From assembly GCA_013044085.1 (NCBI GenBank), contig JABEVI010000007.1, positions 1 through 10,037 of the forward strand: DNA of 10,037 nt. Direction: 5' to 3'. The stretch comes from Steroidobacteraceae bacterium. GTDB taxonomy: Bacteria > Pseudomonadota > Gammaproteobacteria > Steroidobacterales > Steroidobacteraceae. The notes below the pieces were generated by a model that was not told the origin of the DNA, made no database searches, and saw only the letters and a program-made list of their open reading frames with translations. The position numbers and the translations under genes are program-made. The first letter of the stretch is position 1. Every line of letters begins with the position of its first letter. Shown in pieces: positions 1 through 7,812 of the stretch.

Positions 1-2451
1 CGCCTGCGCGGTCTTCTCGATCGTCTCGATCGAGTTGTGCACGTAGTAGATCTGGCCGCCGCGGCGGATCTCGCGCAGAAACGCCTCGCGCACCATCGAT
101 TCGTTCCACTCCATCACGAAGGTCTTCACGGCCAGGCGCTCCGCCGGAGGCGTGGTGATGAGCGACAGATCACGCAGGCCGCCCATCGCCATGTTCAAGG
201 TTCGCGGGATCGGTGTCGCGGTGAGCGTCAGCACGTCCACCTCGGCGCGCAGCGCCTTCAGCTTCTCCTTGTCGCGTACGCCGAAGCGATGTTCCTCGTC
301 GACGATGATCAGGCCGAGATCCTTGAATCGCACCTTTCCCTGCAGGAGCCGCTGGGTTGCGATCACGACATCCACGCTGCCCGCGGTGATGCCGGCGAGC
401 ACGGCTGAGGCCTCCTTGTTGGTGCGAAAGCGCGACAGACTCTCGACGCGCACCGGCCAGTCGGCGAACCGATCGGTGAACGTGGTGAAATGTTGCTGCG
501 CAAGCAGGGTGGTCGGCACCAGCACCACGACCTGCTTGCCGGCCTGGACGGCGACGAAGGCGGCGCGCAGTGCGACCTCGGTCTTGCCGAAGCCGACGTC
601 GCCGCAGATCACGCGATCCATCGGCTTGGCCGATTTCAGGTCCGCGAGCACTTCGTTGATCGCCGCCGCCTGGTCGGCGGTTTCCTCGAACGGGAATCCG
701 GACTGAAATGCCCGATAATCGGCCTCCGGCGCGGCGATGACCGTGCCCACGCGTGCCGCCCGCCGCGAGTACAGATCCAAAAGCTCCGCGGCGACGTCGC
801 GGATGCGCTGCGCGGCCTTGCGCCGCGCCTTTTGCCATTGCTCACCGCCGAGCTTGTGCAGCGGCGCGGTCTCGGCCGGGGCGCCGGTATAGCGTGAAAT
901 GAGGTGCAGGGCGTGCACCGGCACGTACAGCGTGTCGCCGTCGGCGTATGTAAGCACCAGGAATTCGCCGAGTTGTCCGGCCACATCCATCGTCTGCAGA
1001 CCGCGGTAGCGGCCGACGCCGTAGGTCTCGTGCACGACCGGCGCACCGGCGCGCAGATCCGAGAGCTCCTTGAGGATCTTTGCCGGATCGCGCTCGGCGC
1101 GCCGGCGCCGCCGTTCCTGGCGTGCACGGTCGCCGAACATCTGCGCTTCGGTCAAAATCTCGAGCGCCGGCTCCTCGAGGCGCAATCCGGGCGAGGCGGT
1201 CGACACCATGATGCCGAGCGGCGTGGTGGCGTGCGCGAAGGCGGCGAAACTCTCGAAGGCGAGCGGCCGCAGCCCGCGGGCATGCAGCAGATCGAGGAGC
1301 AGTTCGCGGCGTCCGGCGGACTCGGCGACCAGCAAGACCCGCGAGGGCGTGGTGTCGAGATGCGCGGCGAGGGCGGCGGCCGGCTCCTCGGCGCGCACGT
1401 CGACGGCGACGCGCGTCGGCTGCGCGCTCTTGAACACTTGCAGCGGCCCCGGGGTCTGCGGCGGCGGCTCGGCGCTGTGCGTGTGCACGAGGGGCCATCG
1501 GGCGAGCCCCCCGGCGAATTCCTCCGGGTTCTGGTAGAGCTCGCCGGGGTCGAGGATCGGGCGCAGCAGATCGTGCCGCAGCTGCTCGTGGCGGGCGCCG
1601 ATGTTGCTCCAGACGGTCCCCGCCGATGCGCAGGCCTCGTCGACGTCGATGAGGATCGCCTCGGGCGGCAGGTACTCGAAGATGACCGCCGTGCGCTCGA
1701 AGAACAGCGGCAGGTAGTACTCGACGCCGGCGGCGGCGATCGCGCGGCTCACGTCGCGATAGACCGGCTGCTCGCCGAGATCGCCGACGAAGCGGGTGCG
1801 GTAGCGGCGTCGGAACTCGCGGATCGCGTCCGGGTCGAGCGGCGTTTCACGGGCCGGCAGCAGGTCGATTTTGGCGAGTTTTTCGAACGACCGCTGCGTC
1901 TCCGGATCGAACAGACGGATGCTGTCGATGTTCTGGTCGAGCAGGTCGATCCGATACGGAGCGTCCGAACCCATCGGAAAGACGTCGATCAAGGAGCCGC
2001 GGACCGCGAACTCGCCGTGCGCGGCGACCTGGGTGACGGCGGCGTAGCCGGCCGCGGTGAGCCGGGCGCGCAGCGCGGCGACGTCGAGCTCTTCGTCCAC
2101 ATGCACGCTCAGCGAACGCGCATCGATGTAGCTGCGTGGCGGCAGGCGCTGCAGGAGCGTGTCGACCGCGGCGACCCAGACGCCACGGCGCGCGCGCGGC
2201 AGCGCGGCGAGCGCCCGCAACCGCGCCGAGGTGATGTCCGGATGCGCCGAGAAGCCGTCGTAGGGCAGCGTCTCCAGGTCAGGGAAGGAGTTGACCGGCA
2301 GATCCGCGCCGGCGAAGAACGCCACCTCGTCGCGCAGCGATTCGGCCGCGCGCGGATCGCGGGCGATCACCAACAGCGGCCGGTCGGCATCGGCCGCCGC
2401 CTCGGCGATCGCCAGGCCCGTGGCTGCGCCGAGCAGGCGTGCCCAACGCAT
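1..2451 (-). CDS. mfd: Transcription-repair coupling factor Mfd (3' end cut by window edge)
   Basis: Mfd is the cytoplasmic DNA translocase that removes RNA polymerase stalled at lesions and recruits UvrA/UvrB. The minus-strand frame is open from the ATG at 2451 to base 1 (817 codons); roughly 330 C-terminal residues should lie outside. Visible in order, numbered from that ATG: a UvrB-like N-terminal part with ETLPYDGFSAHPDI and GEFAVRGSLIDVFP; the typical VEYYLPLFFE segment; an RNA-polymerase-interaction domain near residue 471 (VHETYGVGRYRG, LYVPV, HLISRY); Walker A GDVGFGKTE at 617-625; the DEEH box at 718-721; then TLTATPIPRTLNMAM. No frameshift is seen. The start is uncertain: family-like sequence (LKPLLLAPRLPAG) continues 17 codons upstream of this first ATG, to a CTG at 2502. 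It follows the small gene at 2499-2780, probably in one operon. Identity is very secure. Confidence 0.96.
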   Translation of the reverse strand, partial: MRWARLLGAATGLAIAEAAADADRPLLVIARDPRAAESLRDEVAFFAGADLPVNSFPDLETLPYDGFSAHPDITSARLRALAALPRARRGVWVAAVDTLLQRLPPRSYIDARSLSVHVDEELDVAALRARLTAAGYAAVTQVAAHGEFAVRGSLIDVFPMGSDAPYRIDLLDQNIDSIRLFDPETQRSFEKLAKIDLLPARETPLDPDAIREFRRRYRTRFVGDLGEQPVYRDVSRAIAAAGVEYYLPLFFERTAVIFEYLPPEAILIDVDEACASAGTVWSNIGARHEQLRHDLLRPILDPGELYQNPEEFAGGLARWPLVHTHSAEPPPQTPGPLQVFKSAQPTRVAVDVRAEEPAAALAAHLDTTPSRVLLVAESAGRRELLLDLLHARGLRPLAFESFAAFAHATTPLGIMVSTASPGLRLEEPALEILTEAQMFGDRARQERRRRRAERDPAKILKELSDLRAGAPVVHETYGVGRYRGLQTMDVAGQLGEFLVLTYADGDTLYVPVHALHLISRYTGAPAETAPLHKLGGEQWQKARRKAAQRIRDVAAELLDLYSRRAARVGTVIAAPEADYRAFQSGFPFEETADQAAAINEVLADLKSAKPMDRVICGDVGFGKTEVALRAAFVAVQAGKQVVVLVPTTLLAQQHFTTFTDRFADWPVRVESLSRFRTNKEASAVLAGITAGSVDVVIATQRLLQGKVRFKDLGLIIVDEEHRFGVRDKEKLKALRAEVDVLTLTATPIPRTLNMAMGGLRDLSLITTPPAERLAVKTFVMEWNESMVREAFLREIRRGGQIYYVHNSIETIEKTAQA

Positions 2452-2498
2452 CGTTCCGGCCGCGCCGGCCGGCAGACGTGGTGCGAGCAGCAGCGGTT

Positions 2499-2780
2499 TC
2501 AGCCCGCGACGACGCTGTCGATCACGTAGTGGTACTCGAAATAAACCGTATATCCCGGATATTTCCAGCGCGTGATCGGCGGCCTGCCGACCGGGGGCAG
2601 TTGCACCCGTGGCGCGCCGAAGCGATTCCTGACCTCGGACATCGTCATGCCGCGCTTCGGCGTCGGCACTCCGGGTTTGGCGACCTCGATGCGATTGCCG
2701 ACCGCAATCGTCTCGGCCGCCACGAATCCGGGAATGCCCGCCACCAGCAGCGCGGCCATCAGCCATTTTACGTACCGCAT
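2499..2780 (-). CDS. Small exported protein of unknown function with BamE/SmpA-like motif
   Basis: A 93-residue protein that I cannot assign to a named gene. Residues 1-22 look like a Sec signal peptide: a basic start (MRYVKW), a hydrophobic core, and a probable cleavage after FVAA, leaving a mature periplasmic protein of about 71 residues. There is no lipobox cysteine. Residues 44-57 (GMTMSEVRNRFGAP) resemble the opening helix of BamE/SmpA-like domains, which carry G-M-T-x-x-x-V-x-x-x-x-G-x-P. The C-terminal part (ITRWKYPGYTVYFE, then VIDSVV) fits the beta strands of such a fold. The start at 2780 is preferred over the GTG at 2813 because GAGGGG lies 4 bases before it and the signal peptide then starts correctly; the GTG also abuts a likely -10 box. 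It sits directly upstream of mfd on the same strand. A real gene is likely; the function is unknown. Confidence 0.8.
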   Translation of the reverse strand: MRYVKWLMAALLVAGIPGFVAAETIAVGNRIEVAKPGVPTPKRGMTMSEVRNRFGAPRVQLPPVGRPPITRWKYPGYTVYFEYHYVIDSVVAG

Positions 2781-2784
2781 GGTA

Positions 2785-2790
2785 CCCCTC
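2785..2790 (-). promoter_or_regulatory. Ribosome binding site that sets the start of the small exported protein
   Basis: On the minus strand GAGGGG is followed by four bases (TACC) and then the ATG at 2780. It is the only good Shine-Dalgarno match near any candidate start of this gene and supports the 93-residue form. Confidence 0.6.
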
Positions 2791-2813
2791 GAGGCGATTG
2801 CACCCATGCGCAC

Positions 2814-2819
2814 ACTATA
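2814..2819 (-). promoter_or_regulatory. Candidate -10 box for the small gene and mfd
   Basis: The minus strand reads TATAGT here, five of six to the sigma-70 -10 consensus, in an otherwise GC-rich sequence. Transcription would start near 2807, leaving a leader of about 27 bases that contains GAGGGG. No convincing -35 hexamer lies 16-18 bases upstream, so the call rests on the -10 and its position. Confidence 0.4.
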
Positions 2820-2896
2820 ACACCGGTGAAAAGCCGGCGAGTTTGACGTATTTAACGGTCTTGGAACGGCGCGGAAGGGTTATTTTCCACCGGCTG

Positions 2897-2905
2897 TGGT
2901 TTAAT
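2897..2905 (+). promoter_or_regulatory. Candidate extended -10 promoter of lolC
   Basis: The sequence TGGTTTAAT matches an extended -10 element (TG, one base, then TTTAAT, five of six to consensus). It ends only 8 bases before the lolC ATG, so transcription would start at or within about three bases of the start codon. No good -35 lies upstream, which extended -10 promoters often do without. There is no Shine-Dalgarno sequence between it and the ATG, which fits a leaderless message. Confidence 0.35.
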
Positions 2906-2913
2906 CGCCGGCC

Positions 2914-4167
2914 ATGTTTCAGCCGCTCCCGGTCTTCGTGGGCCTGCGCTACTCGCTCGCCCGTGAACACAGTTTTTTCGTCTCGTTCATCACCTGGGTG
3001 TCGCTGCTCGGCGTCGCGGTCGGCGTCGCGGCCTTGATCACGGTGCTGTCGGTCATGAACGGCTTCGAGACCGAGCTGCGCACCCGCCTGCTGAGCGTTT
3101 CGGCGGATGCGGTGCTGCGCGATGGCGGTGCGGCGATACCCGACTGGCGAGGGCGGATCGCCTCGTTGCGCGGCTCGCAGGGTCTGGTCGGCGCCGCCCC
3201 GTACCTGGATACCGACGCGATCTTGAGTCACGGCCAGTCGATGAGCGGCGCGATCGTGCGCGGCGTCGATCCGGCCCTCGACCCCACGGTCTCGAAGGTC
3301 GCCGTGTCGATGACCCAGGGGCGGTTGTCGAACCTGAAGCCCGGACTGCACGGCATCATCCTCGGCCGCATGCTCGCCTACAAGCTGCAGGTCGGCGTCG
3401 GCGATGACGTGACGGTGATGATCCCGAGCGGCGATGCCCCGAGCGACGCCCGCTACAGCGAGTTCGCACCGCGCCTTCAGGAGTTTCAGGTCGTCGGCAC
3501 CTTCGAGGTCGGCCTTCAAGAACACGATTCCGTGCTCGCCCTGATCGATCTGCGGGATGCCGAGGCGCTGCGCAATCTGCAAGGACCGACCGGCATCCGC
3601 CTGAAATTCAACGACGTGCTGCAATCACCGCGCCTTGCCCGTGTGGCGGCGCGACGGGTTCCGGGGCTAAGCGTGCGCGACTGGACCCAGCAGGACGCGG
3701 TTTTCTTCCGTGCCGTACGCATCGAGAAGACCATGATGGGCCTGATCCTGATGCTGATCGTCGCGGTCGCCGTGTTCAACATCGTCGCGACGCTCGTCAT
3801 GGTCGTCAACGACAAGCGCACCGACATCGCGATCCTGCGCACGCTCGGCATGACGCCGCGGGGCGTGCTCGCCGTGTTCATGACCCAGGGACTGCTGATC
3901 GGCTGGGTCGGTACCGCGCTCGGCGTCGTGCTTGGGCTGACGCTCGCGTTCAACGTCGGTACGATCGTGCCCTTCCTGCAGAACACCTTCGGCTTCTACA
4001 TCATGGATCCGCGCGTCTATTACCTGTCGACGATCCCGAGCGAGCCACATGCGCGCGATGTCGTGGTCATCGCCATCTCGGCGCTGCTGCTCACCTTCGC
4101 CGCGACCATCTATCCGTCGCGGCGGGCGGCGCGCACGCCGCCGGCCGAAGCGTTGCGGTACGAATGA
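2914..4167 (+). CDS. lolC: Lipoprotein-releasing ABC transporter permease, LolC/LolE family (first copy)
   Basis: One of two permeases of the inner-membrane LolCDE machine, which uses ATP to extract mature outer-membrane lipoproteins and pass them to periplasmic LolA. It has 417 residues, the usual length. The start MFQPLPVFVGLRY is the standard LolC N-terminus. One membrane helix lies at about 20-50 (with VLSVMNGFE), followed by a large periplasmic domain, then helices at about 274-298 (MMGLILMLIVAVAVFNI), 318-348 and 382-405. The coupling segment DKRTDIAILRTLG lies between helices 2 and 3. The C-terminus PAEALRYE is identical to that of E. coli LolC as I recall it. Oddly, the periplasmic hook that in LolC contacts LolA (TP-x-G-x-x-P) is not recognisable; the region reads SDARYSEFAPRLQEF. 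Assignment as C rather than E is therefore tentative. It overlaps the next gene by four bases (ATGA). No Shine-Dalgarno is visible. Confidence 0.92.
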   Translation: MFQPLPVFVGLRYSLAREHSFFVSFITWVSLLGVAVGVAALITVLSVMNGFETELRTRLLSVSADAVLRDGGAAIPDWRGRIASLRGSQGLVGAAPYLDTDAILSHGQSMSGAIVRGVDPALDPTVSKVAVSMTQGRLSNLKPGLHGIILGRMLAYKLQVGVGDDVTVMIPSGDAPSDARYSEFAPRLQEFQVVGTFEVGLQEHDSVLALIDLRDAEALRNLQGPTGIRLKFNDVLQSPRLARVAARRVPGLSVRDWTQQDAVFFRAVRIEKTMMGLILMLIVAVAVFNIVATLVMVVNDKRTDIAILRTLGMTPRGVLAVFMTQGLLIGWVGTALGVVLGLTLAFNVGTIVPFLQNTFGFYIMDPRVYYLSTIPSEPHARDVVVIAISALLLTFAATIYPSRRAARTPPAEALRYE

Positions 4168-5414
4168 TGGGATTCTGGTACGAGGGCTTCCTCGGATTGC
4201 GCTACCTGCGCGCCTCGCCGCGCCGGGGATTCGTCTCCATGATCGCCACGATCGCGATGCTCGGGCTGTGCCTCGGCGTCGCGGTGCTGATCGTCGTGCT
4301 CTCGGTCATGAACGGCTTCCAGGACGTGCTGCGCACGCGGATCATGAGTCTGACCGCGGACGCGACGATCTCAGGTCTCGAGGGGCACATCACGCACTGG
4401 CGGCATGACATGGGCGCGCTCGAGAAATTCCCCGGCATCGCCGGCGCGGCACCCTACGTCGAACAGGAAGGGATGCTGATCCATCGTGGCAAGTCGGCCG
4501 GCATCCTCATCGAGGGCATCGATCCTCGCACCGAGGGCCGGGTGGCGGCGCTCGGCGGGCACTTACTGAGCGGGCACCTGCGCGACCTCACACCGGGTTC
4601 CTACCGCGTGATCCTCGGCAAGGATCTTGCCGCGACGCTCGGTGCGCACGTCGGCGACCGGGTGGTGATGATCGTCGCCGAGGGCGACGTGACGCCGGTC
4701 GGCATCATCCCGCGCATGCGCGCCTTTCGCGTCGCCGGCATCCTCTCGGTCGGCATGTACGACTTCGACCGACGCGTCGCGCTCGTGTCGATCGGGGACG
4801 CCGCCAAGATGCTGCGGCTGGGCGGCGCCGTCACCGGCATCCGTCTGCGCATGCACGACATGTATCAGGCCCCGCAGATCGTGCGCGGCGCCGCGGTGGC
4901 GCTTGGCGGCGGCTTCTACGTCGATGACTGGACCGGTCAACACGCGAATTTCTTCCGCTCGATCCAGATCACCAAACACATCATGTTCGTGATCCTCTCG
5001 CTGGTGGTCGCGGTCGCCGCCTTCAACGTCGTCTCGACGATGGTCATGGTGGTCAAGGACAAGCGCCGTGACATCGCGATTCTGCGCACCCTCGGCGCCT
5101 CGCCGCGCAGCATCCTGTCGATCTTCATGGTGCAGGGCAGCCTGATCGGCGTGCTCGGCATCGGCGCCGGGGTCGGCCTCGGCGTGCTGCTCTCGGTGAA
5201 CTTGCAGCGTCTGGTGGGCGCACTGCAGCATCTGACGGGGATCAAGTTCCTGGATGCGCGCGTTTATTTCATGAGCGAACTGCCGGCACGTGTCCTGCCA
5301 GGGGATGTACTGCGCATCTGCGCTGTGGCGTTCGGTCTCGCCTGCTTGTCGACGATCTACCCGGCATGGCGGGCTGCGCGACTCTCGCCGGCCGAATCCT
5401 TGCGAAACGACTGA
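4164..5414 (+). CDS. lolE: Lipoprotein-releasing ABC transporter permease, LolC/LolE family (second copy)
   Basis: The second permease paralogue, 416 residues, with the same layout: helix 1 at about 23-52 (ending VLSVMNGFQ), a periplasmic domain containing APYVEQEGML, then helices near 273-298, 317-346 and 380-404. The coupling segment DKRRDIAILRTLG is nearly identical to that of the first copy. It ends in LSPAESLRND. Its periplasmic region carries TPVGIIPRMRAF, which aligns well with the LolA-binding hook of E. coli LolC (TPMGRIPSQRLF). By this motif the second copy, not the first, looks like the LolA-docking subunit, so the lolE symbol follows gene order and is provisional. The start overlaps the stop of the first permease as ATGA, implying translational coupling; a second ATG follows at 4167. 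The family is certain, the C versus E label is not. Confidence 0.92.
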   Translation: MMGFWYEGFLGLRYLRASPRRGFVSMIATIAMLGLCLGVAVLIVVLSVMNGFQDVLRTRIMSLTADATISGLEGHITHWRHDMGALEKFPGIAGAAPYVEQEGMLIHRGKSAGILIEGIDPRTEGRVAALGGHLLSGHLRDLTPGSYRVILGKDLAATLGAHVGDRVVMIVAEGDVTPVGIIPRMRAFRVAGILSVGMYDFDRRVALVSIGDAAKMLRLGGAVTGIRLRMHDMYQAPQIVRGAAVALGGGFYVDDWTGQHANFFRSIQITKHIMFVILSLVVAVAAFNVVSTMVMVVKDKRRDIAILRTLGASPRSILSIFMVQGSLIGVLGIGAGVGLGVLLSVNLQRLVGALQHLTGIKFLDARVYFMSELPARVLPGDVLRICAVAFGLACLSTIYPAWRAARLSPAESLRND

Positions 5415-5417
5415 GGA
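5413..5417 (+). promoter_or_regulatory. Ribosome binding site deciding the lolD start
   Basis: GAGGA overlaps the lolE stop codon. It directly abuts the ATG at 5418, too close to serve it, but lies 9 bases before the ATG at 5427, which is therefore the better start. Confidence 0.55.
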
Positions 5418-5426
5418 ATGCAGCGG

Positions 5427-6101
<675 letters not shown>

Positions 6102-6131
<30 letters not shown>

Positions 6132-6647
6132 ACGTTCGCGTCGGCGGCGCAGGTGGTGGGCGACGCGCAGCCGCCATGCGCACTGTGCGAGCGCGTAGCC
6201 GAGCACGGCGGCGAGCGTGCCGAGCGCCAGCGCGCCGAGCAGCAGCGGCGCCCATACCCGGCCGAGGGTCGTGCCCATGGGGCTCTCGCTCAAGTGGCGG
6301 ACGATCGGCACGAGGTCCACGCCGAGCAGTTTCGAGCCGATCCAGATCGATCCGGCGATCTGCGGCAACCAGGTGAAGGGGTTGCTGATGAACACGGTGG
6401 CGTACAACACCGGAAGATTCAGCCGGAACAGCACGCCGAGTATCGAGCAGAAGACCAGGTGGATCGGGAAGAACGGCGTCGGCGGGATGAAGGCGATGAA
6501 CAGGCCGAGGGCGAATGCGCGGGTGACGTTCGCACGGTGAAAGGTCCAGCACCCGGGCTGGGCGACGACCGCGGCGAACGGCCTCAGGCACCAGTGTCTC
6601 TGGATCGACTCGCGGTCCGGGGTGATCGATTTCAGCCAACGCTGCAT
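6102..6647 (-). CDS. DUF2062 family inner-membrane protein
   Basis: A 181-residue membrane protein of the DUF2062 family, whose function is not established. The N-terminus (MQRWLKSITPDRESIQRH) is a typical DUF2062 start. Conserved family features follow: ALGLFIAFIPPTPF near residues 46-59, LNLPVL, and ISNPFTWLPQ. Hydrophobic segments lie at about 42-62, 65-90 and 132-155, and the C-terminal tail is very arginine-rich (LRRRRERSASR), probably cytoplasmic. It is transcribed against lolD, overlapping it by 30 bases at the 3' ends, and divergently from exbB. In Pseudomonas-like genomes a DUF2062 gene often sits in this same envelope cluster. A close Shine-Dalgarno is not visible. Family call is firm; the role is unknown. 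Confidence 0.9.
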
Positions 6648-6676
6648 GATGCTTGGTTACTCGATTCCTGGCTTCC

Positions 6677-6682
6677 ATTATG
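6677..6682 (-). promoter_or_regulatory. Candidate -10 box for the DUF2062 gene
   Basis: The minus strand reads CATAAT, five of six to the -10 consensus, placed so that transcription would begin about 20 bases before the ATG at 6647. A poor -35 (GAGACA, 18-base spacer) lies upstream. The plus strand reads CATTAT one base over (6676-6681), with TTGGTT 17 bases before it, so the site could also fire toward exbB. Confidence 0.25.
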
Positions 6683-6723
6683 CCGTGTCGCGGCCCGCTC
6701 TGTCTCTGCCGCACCCGCTCAAG

Positions 6724-6729
6724 TATCAT
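6724..6729 (+). promoter_or_regulatory. Candidate -10 box for exbB-exbD-msbA
   Basis: TATCAT matches five of six bases of the -10 consensus. A weak -35 (CTGTCT) lies 18 bases upstream. The start site would fall near 6736, giving a leader of about 28 bases before the exbB ATG. The assignment is tentative because the -35 is poor. Confidence 0.3.
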
Positions 6730-6763
6730 GCCAGGTCACGCTGGAGCAACGAACGGGTTGGCA

Positions 6764-7393
6764 ATGTGGGAAATCATCCGCGCGGGCGGCGGCTTCATGT
6801 GGCCGATCGTACTGTGCTCGATAGCGGCCGTCGCGATCATCCTGGAACGCTTGTGGGCGCTGCAGACGAGCCGCGTGATACCGCGCGATCTCGGCCGCAA
6901 GGTCTGGAACTGGATCGAATCGGACCAGGTGAACGCTGAATTCATCCAGGCGCTCGAGCGCAATTCGCCGCTCGGCAAGCTGCTCGCGATCGGACTCGCC
7001 AACCGGCACCGGCCCCGGGAGCTGATGGTCGAGCGGCTCGAGGACGGCGGACGGCACGTCGTGCACGACCTCGAGCGCTTTTTGAACACGCTCGGCACGA
7101 TCGCCGCGGTCGCGCCGCTGCTCGGCCTGCTCGGCACCGTCGCCGGCATCATTCACGCCTTCAACGCGATCACCGCGGGCGGTCTCGGGGACCCGCGGCT
7201 GCTGTCCGGCGGGATCGGGGAGGCATTGATCACGACGGCCGCCGGTTTGACGGTCGCTATTCCCTCGCTGATCTCCTACCGGTACCTGCGGGGCAAGGTC
7301 GAGCGGCTCGTGATCCAAATGGAGAAGGAGGCAACCAAGCTCGTCGATGCCCTCGACGATCGCGCCGGCGCGTCCGGACAAGCCCGCCGATGA
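6764..7393 (+). CDS. exbB: MotA/TolQ/ExbB-family proton channel protein
   Basis: The larger subunit of an ExbB/ExbD (TolQ/TolR-like) inner-membrane motor that converts proton flow into mechanical work. It has 209 residues. The start MWEIIRAGG is chosen because it begins just before the first membrane helix (about 10-31, FMWPIVLCSIAAVAIILERL), as usual in the family; in-frame codons further upstream encode no recognisable sequence. Helix 2 (about 108-132) carries the family signature PLLGLLGTVAGII, and helix 3 (about 154-176) carries EALITTAAGLTVAIP, with the conserved channel threonines and small residues. The large cytoplasmic loop between helices 1 and 2 is present. No strong Shine-Dalgarno is seen. 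It overlaps exbD by ATGA. The neighbours are lipid A genes rather than tonB or tolAB, so the symbol names the family rather than a proven TonB role. Confidence 0.92.
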   Translation: MWEIIRAGGGFMWPIVLCSIAAVAIILERLWALQTSRVIPRDLGRKVWNWIESDQVNAEFIQALERNSPLGKLLAIGLANRHRPRELMVERLEDGGRHVVHDLERFLNTLGTIAAVAPLLGLLGTVAGIIHAFNAITAGGLGDPRLLSGGIGEALITTAAGLTVAIPSLISYRYLRGKVERLVIQMEKEATKLVDALDDRAGASGQARR

Positions 7394-7812
7394 GGCTGCG
7401 GCGCAGCACGCGCGAGGACGATCCGGAGATCAATCTGATCTCGATGATCGACGTGTTGCTCGTGCTGCTGATCTTTTTCATGATCTCGACGACTTTCCAG
7501 CGCGCGGAGCGGATACGCGTCGAACTGCCGCGGGCGAGCGATGCGCCGGTGTCGGTCACGCACTTTGCGCTCGTCGTCACGATCACCAGGAACGGCCGCT
7601 ATCTTGTCAACGGCCGGGCGCTGCTCAACTCGAACGCGCTAACTTTGCGACGCGCGCTCGCGCGGGCCGCGGGCACGCATCACGGCCCGTTGCTGATCCG
7701 CGCCGATGCCCGTACGACGCACCAGTCGGTGGTCACGGTGATGGACGTGGCCGGGCAGCTCGGCTTTGCGCAGTTGGATATCGCCACGACCCATCAGGGC
7801 GCCGCGCAGTGA
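7390..7812 (+). CDS. exbD: ExbD/TolR-family biopolymer transport protein
   Basis: The partner of ExbB. It has 140 residues: a short cytoplasmic N-terminus, one membrane helix at about 17-37 and a periplasmic domain. The key protonatable aspartate is present as D21 in ISMIDVLLVLLIFFM, equivalent to D25 of E. coli ExbD. The periplasmic part includes the common pattern NGRYLVNGR (a recurrent ExbD strand pair) and PLLIRADARTTH followed by VVTVMDVAGQLGF, matching the ExbD/TolR fold. The start overlaps the exbB stop (ATGA), and the stop overlaps the msbA start (GTGA), so all three are probably translated as a coupled unit. Confidence 0.92.
   Translation: MRLRRSTREDDPEINLISMIDVLLVLLIFFMISTTFQRAERIRVELPRASDAPVSVTHFALVVTITRNGRYLVNGRALLNSNALTLRRALARAAGTHHGPLLIRADARTTHQSVVTVMDVAGQLGFAQLDIATTHQGAAQ

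Noticed and set aside
904..2529. A 541-codon plus-strand open frame opposite mfd
   Set aside because: It is antisense to a fully conserved mfd reading frame, its translation is low-complexity and rich in R, G and E with no recognisable domain, and long shadow frames are expected at this GC content.
2781..2813. A GTG start at 2813 for the small exported protein
   Set aside because: It would place extra residues before the signal peptide, lacks a good ribosome binding site, and directly abuts the likely -10 box, so it would probably not be transcribed.
2821..2899. Small inverted repeats (CACCGGTG; CCAC...GTGG; TGGAA...TTCCA) before lolC
   Set aside because: The stems are only 4-5 bases per arm and no T-run follows, so I do not call a terminator or operator.
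6653..6763. An extended ExbB N-terminus starting at 6653
   Set aside because: The extra 37 residues have no family match and would cover the candidate promoter. ExbB proteins start just before the first membrane helix.
7347..7808. A 154-codon N-terminal extension of msbA
   Set aside because: The frame is open upstream but overlaps all of exbD, its sequence is not MsbA-like, and the GTG at 7809 matches the family length.
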